Below the pieces are notes generated by a model. The model did no database searches, was not told the DNA's origin, and saw only the letters and a program-made list of their open reading frames with translations. Shown piece by piece: positions 31,061 through 34,468 of a stretch of 34,468 bases of DNA; position 1 is the stretch's first letter, and each line of letters begins with the position of its first letter. Made by a program: the position numbers and the translations under genes. Source of the stretch: an uncultured Erysipelotrichaceae bacterium (lineage in GTDB: Bacteria > Bacillota_I > Bacilli_A > RFN20 > CAG-826). Location of the stretch: positions 1 through 34,468 of the forward strand of contig CADBIO010000008.1 in the NCBI GenBank assembly GCA_902794835.1, written 5' to 3'.

Positions 31061-33118
31061 TTAGAAATATATGGTGTCTTTGCTAATCGTTAATGTCGGT
31101 GAACCCTCATGAAGTGCGATCACTTCGATGATGCGGCTATCTCCATGAGCAGAGTCAAGAGAAAAGGCCACAATTTCGGCGGTGGCAAAACCGTCCTGGG
31201 AGAGAAATAAATCGCTTTCGGAAAGAATTTCCCCGCCTTCGTTTTGATATGCCCTCACGACATAGGTTCCATTCCCTTCGGCATAACCGTTTTGGGCAAA
31301 TTCATAAGTTAGGCTGGTGTAATAGATGCCTGCCGCCGCCCCAGTTTCGCTGGTCTCATATTCTTTCAATTTGATATAAGGCGTGATCGTTCCTTCGGGA
31401 TTTAGGCTGAAAGTCTTGTGATCAAGGGGATAATCTCCTGTTTTCTCCGGTTTTTCGATTCTGATCCAGACACTATATTCCGTTGAGGGAGACATCGTCC
31501 CATAGAACGTCTTTTCATAAGAAAATGCATAGCGGTTCTCTTGCTCGGAAACTAAGGTTGCATTTTCAGGACCGCATTTGATTTCGTCACTTTCTAAAAC
31601 GGCATCCAAAGAAGAACCGTCACAAAGAAGAATCCCCGCCAAGCCATAAGAAGAAGGCTCGCTTTCCTCATAAGAAAATTCCAGCTCAAAGGAAACGGTG
31701 AGAGCTAAACGGTTATCGTCTTTTGCTAAAGCCAACGGCTCGCTTAATCTAGCGTGGAAACTAGCAAGGGTTGAAACGTTATATTCCGAGGTGAAATAAA
31801 TCTTCCCGTAATCTTTGTCTTTCACTCGGAAGGCGTAGCCCTCGAAATCATAATTCCCTTGATAAAAACAATTGATTTCCGTGTGGTAATAGCCATTTTC
31901 ATCAGGATTCATGTCAAGAGGATCGGCGATGATTTCCTGCTCATCGATCAAAAACTCATTCCCTTGAGGATCAACGAGATAATGAGCGAGGTTCCCGGAA
32001 TCAAGGAAAGAAAGATCGTATCGGAATTCTAAACTCATCGAATCTTCTTCCCCAGTCCATGAACAATTCTCAATTCGGTAATCATCAAGGAAGACAAGAC
32101 TGTTTTGCGAATAAACAATCTCTTTTCCATTCGGACCAAAATGGTAGAAATCAAATCGATAGCTCTCGTTGAAATCGAATGATAATCCGTCTTCTCTCCC
32201 GAAACTCCCTGTAACGATGTCGCCATAAAGATATAAGGAATCATTAGAATCACCAGGCATTTGCCCATGGTCAAGGCGTTTGTCCTCGCTTTCTTCCAAA
32301 AGGAACTCCTGGGTGGCGAGAAGGGTTCCCGCCTCTGTCGACAATTCACAATAAAGGGTCCCCTTTTTGTTGTAGCCGATGTTAGCGCCATATTCGATGG
32401 TCTCAGCTCGATCATTCGCATTGATGGAGACTTCCCCTCCTAAAATCCCGGCGAAAAAGCCATCCCCCATCTCTATCGTGGCCGAATAGAGGGACTTTCG
32501 TTGTCCATTTTTCCAATAATAAAGGTCAAAATAGTAAGTAGCATCGAAGGTTAGTCCCAAATCTCCCTGCTCATTAAAAACGCCTTCTAAAGAATAAAGA
32601 TAAGGATAATCCGCTTTCTTTTCTTCGGAAGGGGCGTTTTGGTTCTCACTTTCTCCTTCGGAAGAAGAAAGCTCATATTCCCTTAAAGAAAGGACGGTCG
32701 TCCCGTCGCTTAATTCGACGAAGACGGTGCCGTCCATGTTATATTCCAGAGTGCCAAAATAGGAGATGCTTGTTTCTTTGATGTTCACATAGGTTCCGAA
32801 ATGCCCCTCAGAGATTTTTGGGGCAAAAGTGAGAGCCAAAGTGGCAATCGCTGTCTCTACCGCCCCGATGGCCACAGCGCCCACCACCGCGCCGGCAGCC
32901 AAGGTGGTTGTCGTAGTCGCCACGAGATTCCCCGAAGTGATTTTGGAGGGAGTTTGCTCCGATGCCAAAGAAAAGGGTTCATTGGGCGGATTTTCTGAGG
33001 AGTGGCTGAGATTTTTTGCTTCGGGAGTCCCCGATTTTGCCGTGGAGCCACCGAAATCATTGATCTCTTGGCCAACGTCATTCAGTTCGTTGTACTCTTC
33101 GTTGCGATTGAGCATCAT
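31061..33118 (-). CDS. Unknown membrane-anchored surface protein with duplicated beta-rich domain
   Basis: 685 residues; I do not recognise a named family. Residues 1-65 are hydrophilic and Ser/Asn/Pro-rich. Residues about 66-100 form an Ala/Thr/Val-rich hydrophobic segment, probably a signal-anchor, with the rest outside. Residues about 117-236 and 239-358 are a tandem duplication: YNMDGTVFVELSDG pairs with YNKKGTLYCELSTE, and GLTFDATYYFDLYYW with GLSFDFNESYRFDFYHF. Further beta-strand-rich, possibly Ig/Fn3-like modules fill 360-685. The composition is acidic (many Glu, Asp, Tyr, Ser). There is no sorting motif or catalytic signature. The start at 33118 has an AGGA SD (a second ATG is adjacent). 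Confidence 0.7.
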   Translation of the reverse strand: MMLNRNEEYNELNDVGQEINDFGGSTAKSGTPEAKNLSHSSENPPNEPFSLASEQTPSKITSGNLVATTTTTLAAGAVVGAVAIGAVETAIATLALTFAPKISEGHFGTYVNIKETSISYFGTLEYNMDGTVFVELSDGTTVLSLREYELSSSEGESENQNAPSEEKKADYPYLYSLEGVFNEQGDLGLTFDATYYFDLYYWKNGQRKSLYSATIEMGDGFFAGILGGEVSINANDRAETIEYGANIGYNKKGTLYCELSTEAGTLLATQEFLLEESEDKRLDHGQMPGDSNDSLYLYGDIVTGSFGREDGLSFDFNESYRFDFYHFGPNGKEIVYSQNSLVFLDDYRIENCSWTGEEDSMSLEFRYDLSFLDSGNLAHYLVDPQGNEFLIDEQEIIADPLDMNPDENGYYHTEINCFYQGNYDFEGYAFRVKDKDYGKIYFTSEYNVSTLASFHARLSEPLALAKDDNRLALTVSFELEFSYEESEPSSYGLAGILLCDGSSLDAVLESDEIKCGPENATLVSEQENRYAFSYEKTFYGTMSPSTEYSVWIRIEKPEKTGDYPLDHKTFSLNPEGTITPYIKLKEYETSETGAAAGIYYTSLTYEFAQNGYAEGNGTYVVRAYQNEGGEILSESDLFLSQDGFATAEIVAFSLDSAHGDSRIIEVIALHEGSPTLTISKDTIYF

Positions 33119-33170
33119 TTGGCGTTCCTATATTCACGAGGAAAAGAGAAAGAGGATATCTCATGCTGAT

Positions 33171-33176
33171 ATTATA
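33171..33176 (-). promoter_or_regulatory. -10 box (TATAAT) for the surface protein-mscS operon
   Basis: A consensus TATAAT on the minus strand about 52 nt upstream of ATG 33118. The -35 is unclear, with CTTTGA and TTTGAG as candidates at shortened spacing. Unlike the leaderless candidates, the leader here is about 45 nt long. Confidence 0.45.
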
Positions 33177-33275
33177 CAAGGAAAACCAATCTCAAAGGTA
33201 GAGATTGAAAAAACGTCTTTTCTTTTTTCTTTAGCACTGCACTTCTTCGGTTTTTAATAACAACGAAAACACGCG

Positions 33276-33292
33276 GAATCTAGATTAGATTC
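33276..33292. repeat. 7-3-7 inverted repeat downstream of the amidohydrolase-like gene
   Basis: GAATCTA-gat-TAGATTC is a perfect hairpin 54 bp past the stop at 33347. Only a weak T-run (TGTTTT) follows after several bases on the minus strand, so a terminator role is uncertain. Confidence 0.5.
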
Positions 33293-33346
33293 TTTGAAGG
33301 CAAAAGATCAAAGGCAAAGTTTGAATCAATCCCAAAAGACATCCGT

Positions 33347-34309
33347 TTACAGATAAAGTCTCTTATTCACTTCGAGCATGATGGATTCAACATTTTTAAG
33401 CTCTGACTTCTTAAGTCTATTTGGCATGATACTGCCACTGTAGGGGTAATTGATTTGATAAGAAAATCCGTTGTCTTCGATTCTTCTAAGGATAGCATCA
33501 AGCAGTTTTTTATTTTTGAATCCTTCGTTTAATCCGATGCAGATATCTGGAAAAGGTGGTTTTTTCTCAATATGAATAGCCTGCTCATCGCTATAAGAAT
33601 GAAGATCAAGAATTAAGACTTTCTTTTTCTTTTCTAAAATCTTCCTAACTTCAGCAGTCAAGGAGGCATGATGTTTGTCGTAATATTCATCTATTTCACC
33701 ATCTGGATCTACACCATTCCATTGGAAATGCCTGCGCATCTTTTCCCCATCAAACGAGATGGTATAAACATACCCTTGCCCATATTTGCTCATTGGTTCT
33801 AAACGATCGTCTCGATATTTTTCAACATCACAATAAAGCCTGGTGTATTTCGCTTTGACTTCGATTCCTGGAACCCATTGAAACAGTTGGTCCACAAATA
33901 AATCAGTCATCTTAAAATTGTTTATTTTGTAATTTTTGCCAAAGACAAGACTCTTAGACACCCCTCCTTCTTCTTGATACGACGGAGGGAATTCTAACGA
34001 TGCATGCGGTATATGTTTGATGATTTCGTAATCCTTGAAAACCAAATACTCTTTTTCATACCAATCCAAAAATTCTTGAACCGGACCAGAAAATTTCTTG
34101 GCTGGATATCCGTTTGCCTCATTGATATCGAGGGTGCTTATTCTTCCTAACGGAATAGAGAACAACAATAATTTAAAGCCATCTTTGTCATGCTTGATGG
34201 CGTTAAAATCCACCTCTCTCCCGGTGTGTTTCTTATAAAAAGCGCTTAATTTTATTCCTGTTTCTTTATCGTTAAAGCCAAACAAGGTTTCTTTCACATT
34301 TTCATACAT
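33347..34309 (-). CDS. N-formylglutamate amidohydrolase-like protein with N-terminal extension
   Basis: 320 residues. From about residue 95 the sequence matches the N-formylglutamate amidohydrolase (FGase/HutG-like) fold, a zinc peptidase relative: HIPHAS at 99-104, TRLYCDVEKYRDD at 156-168, LDLHSYSDE at 234-242, PDICIGLN at 254-261 and NYPYSGSIMPN at 287-297. The first ~95 residues are not part of that domain and are unassigned. No histidine-degradation genes are nearby, so the true substrate may be another N-acylated or amide compound. The start has an AAGGAG SD. Codon and composition look slightly more AT-rich than the neighbours. Confidence 0.83.
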   Translation of the reverse strand: MYENVKETLFGFNDKETGIKLSAFYKKHTGREVDFNAIKHDKDGFKLLLFSIPLGRISTLDINEANGYPAKKFSGPVQEFLDWYEKEYLVFKDYEIIKHIPHASLEFPPSYQEEGGVSKSLVFGKNYKINNFKMTDLFVDQLFQWVPGIEVKAKYTRLYCDVEKYRDDRLEPMSKYGQGYVYTISFDGEKMRRHFQWNGVDPDGEIDEYYDKHHASLTAEVRKILEKKKKVLILDLHSYSDEQAIHIEKKPPFPDICIGLNEGFKNKKLLDAILRRIEDNGFSYQINYPYSGSIMPNRLKKSELKNVESIMLEVNKRLYL

Positions 34310-34379
34310 ATCATCGACTCCTTAACAACAAAATTTGATTTTCTTTTTTCCTTAGGAAGTCTGTCGGTTGATCAACGAA

Positions 34380-34468
34380 TCAATTACGAGATGTTGATTC
34401 AACGACATCACTTTCCTTCTTTTTGTCTCGTTTCTTGATGATGGCACGATGGACACCAACACCAGATC
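34380..34468 (-). CDS. Possible 3' end of a gene entering from the right edge
   Basis: A minus-strand frame is open from the edge for 28 codons to TGA at 34380-34382 and reads SGVGVHRAIIKKRDKKKE onward, like a charged cytoplasmic tail. A second minus frame is also open for 37 codons, so the choice is uncertain. If real, it precedes the amidohydrolase-like gene by 70 bp on the same strand. Confidence 0.3.
   Translation of the reverse strand, partial: SGVGVHRAIIKKRDKKKESDVVESTSRN

Overview
The window looks like a chromosomal housekeeping region from a low-to-medium-GC Gram-positive bacterium of the Bacilli/Mollicutes side of the Firmicutes, most likely an uncultured gut-type lineage related to Erysipelotrichales, RF39 or RFN20. 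The assignment is inferred. The gene order follows the Bacillus subtilis series rimP-nusA-ylxQ-infB-rbfA-truB-ribF-rpsO-pnp-...-rnjB-ftsK/spoIIIE, while sporulation genes and several small Bacillus genes (ylxR, ylxP, tepA) are absent. TGA is used as a stop codon in several tight gene overlaps, so the standard bacterial code applies and not the Mycoplasma code.

Layout from left to right. 1-3565 (minus): pyrimidine-nucleoside phosphorylase, D-aminoacyl-tRNA deacylase and the tRNA thiolase MnmA, then an edge-truncated membrane-anchored metallo-beta-lactamase-fold protein. 3615-4901 (plus): an RsmF-type rRNA m5C methyltransferase, divergent from pdp. 4926-13150 (minus): rnjB-like, ftsK, acpS, pulA and an SSB-like gene, followed by plsC with its own promoter. 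13268-16876 (minus): an FAD/2Fe-2S glycerol-3-phosphate-dehydrogenase-like trio ending in a phosphodiesterase. 17024-19805 (minus): pnp and rpsO as separate units. 20022-21869 (plus): typA. 22043-23799 (minus): truB-ribF. 23871-24971 (plus): a degenerate TtcA-like protein. 25002-29908 (minus): rimP-nusA-ylxQ-infB-rbfA. 30087-34309 (minus): an MscS channel, a 685-residue duplicated-domain surface protein and an N-formylglutamate-amidohydrolase-like protein. A possible gene end lies at the right edge.

Functionally the region is dominated by ribosome assembly, translation and RNA decay (RimP, NusA, IF-2, RbfA, TruB, TypA, S15, PNPase, RNase J, MnmA, Dtd, RsmF-like). Added to it are lipid and cofactor genes (PlsC, AcpS, RibF), starch/glycogen debranching, nucleoside salvage and a redox operon.

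The most interesting signals are these. (1) Six transcription units have a -10 box 6-8 nt before the ATG and no Shine-Dalgarno sequence, which suggests leaderless mRNAs, whereas operon-internal genes mostly have strong SDs. (2) The rimP-nusA-infB leader contains a promoter and mutually exclusive hairpins, including an intrinsic terminator, just before rimP. (3) The TtcA-like protein has lost both its PP-loop motif and its iron-sulfur cysteines. (4) The RNase J protein has a damaged metal site, like RNase J2. (5) Near-perfect inverted repeats lie over the promoters of the FAD operon, pnp and rnjB. No mobile elements, CRISPR arrays, tRNA or rRNA genes were seen.
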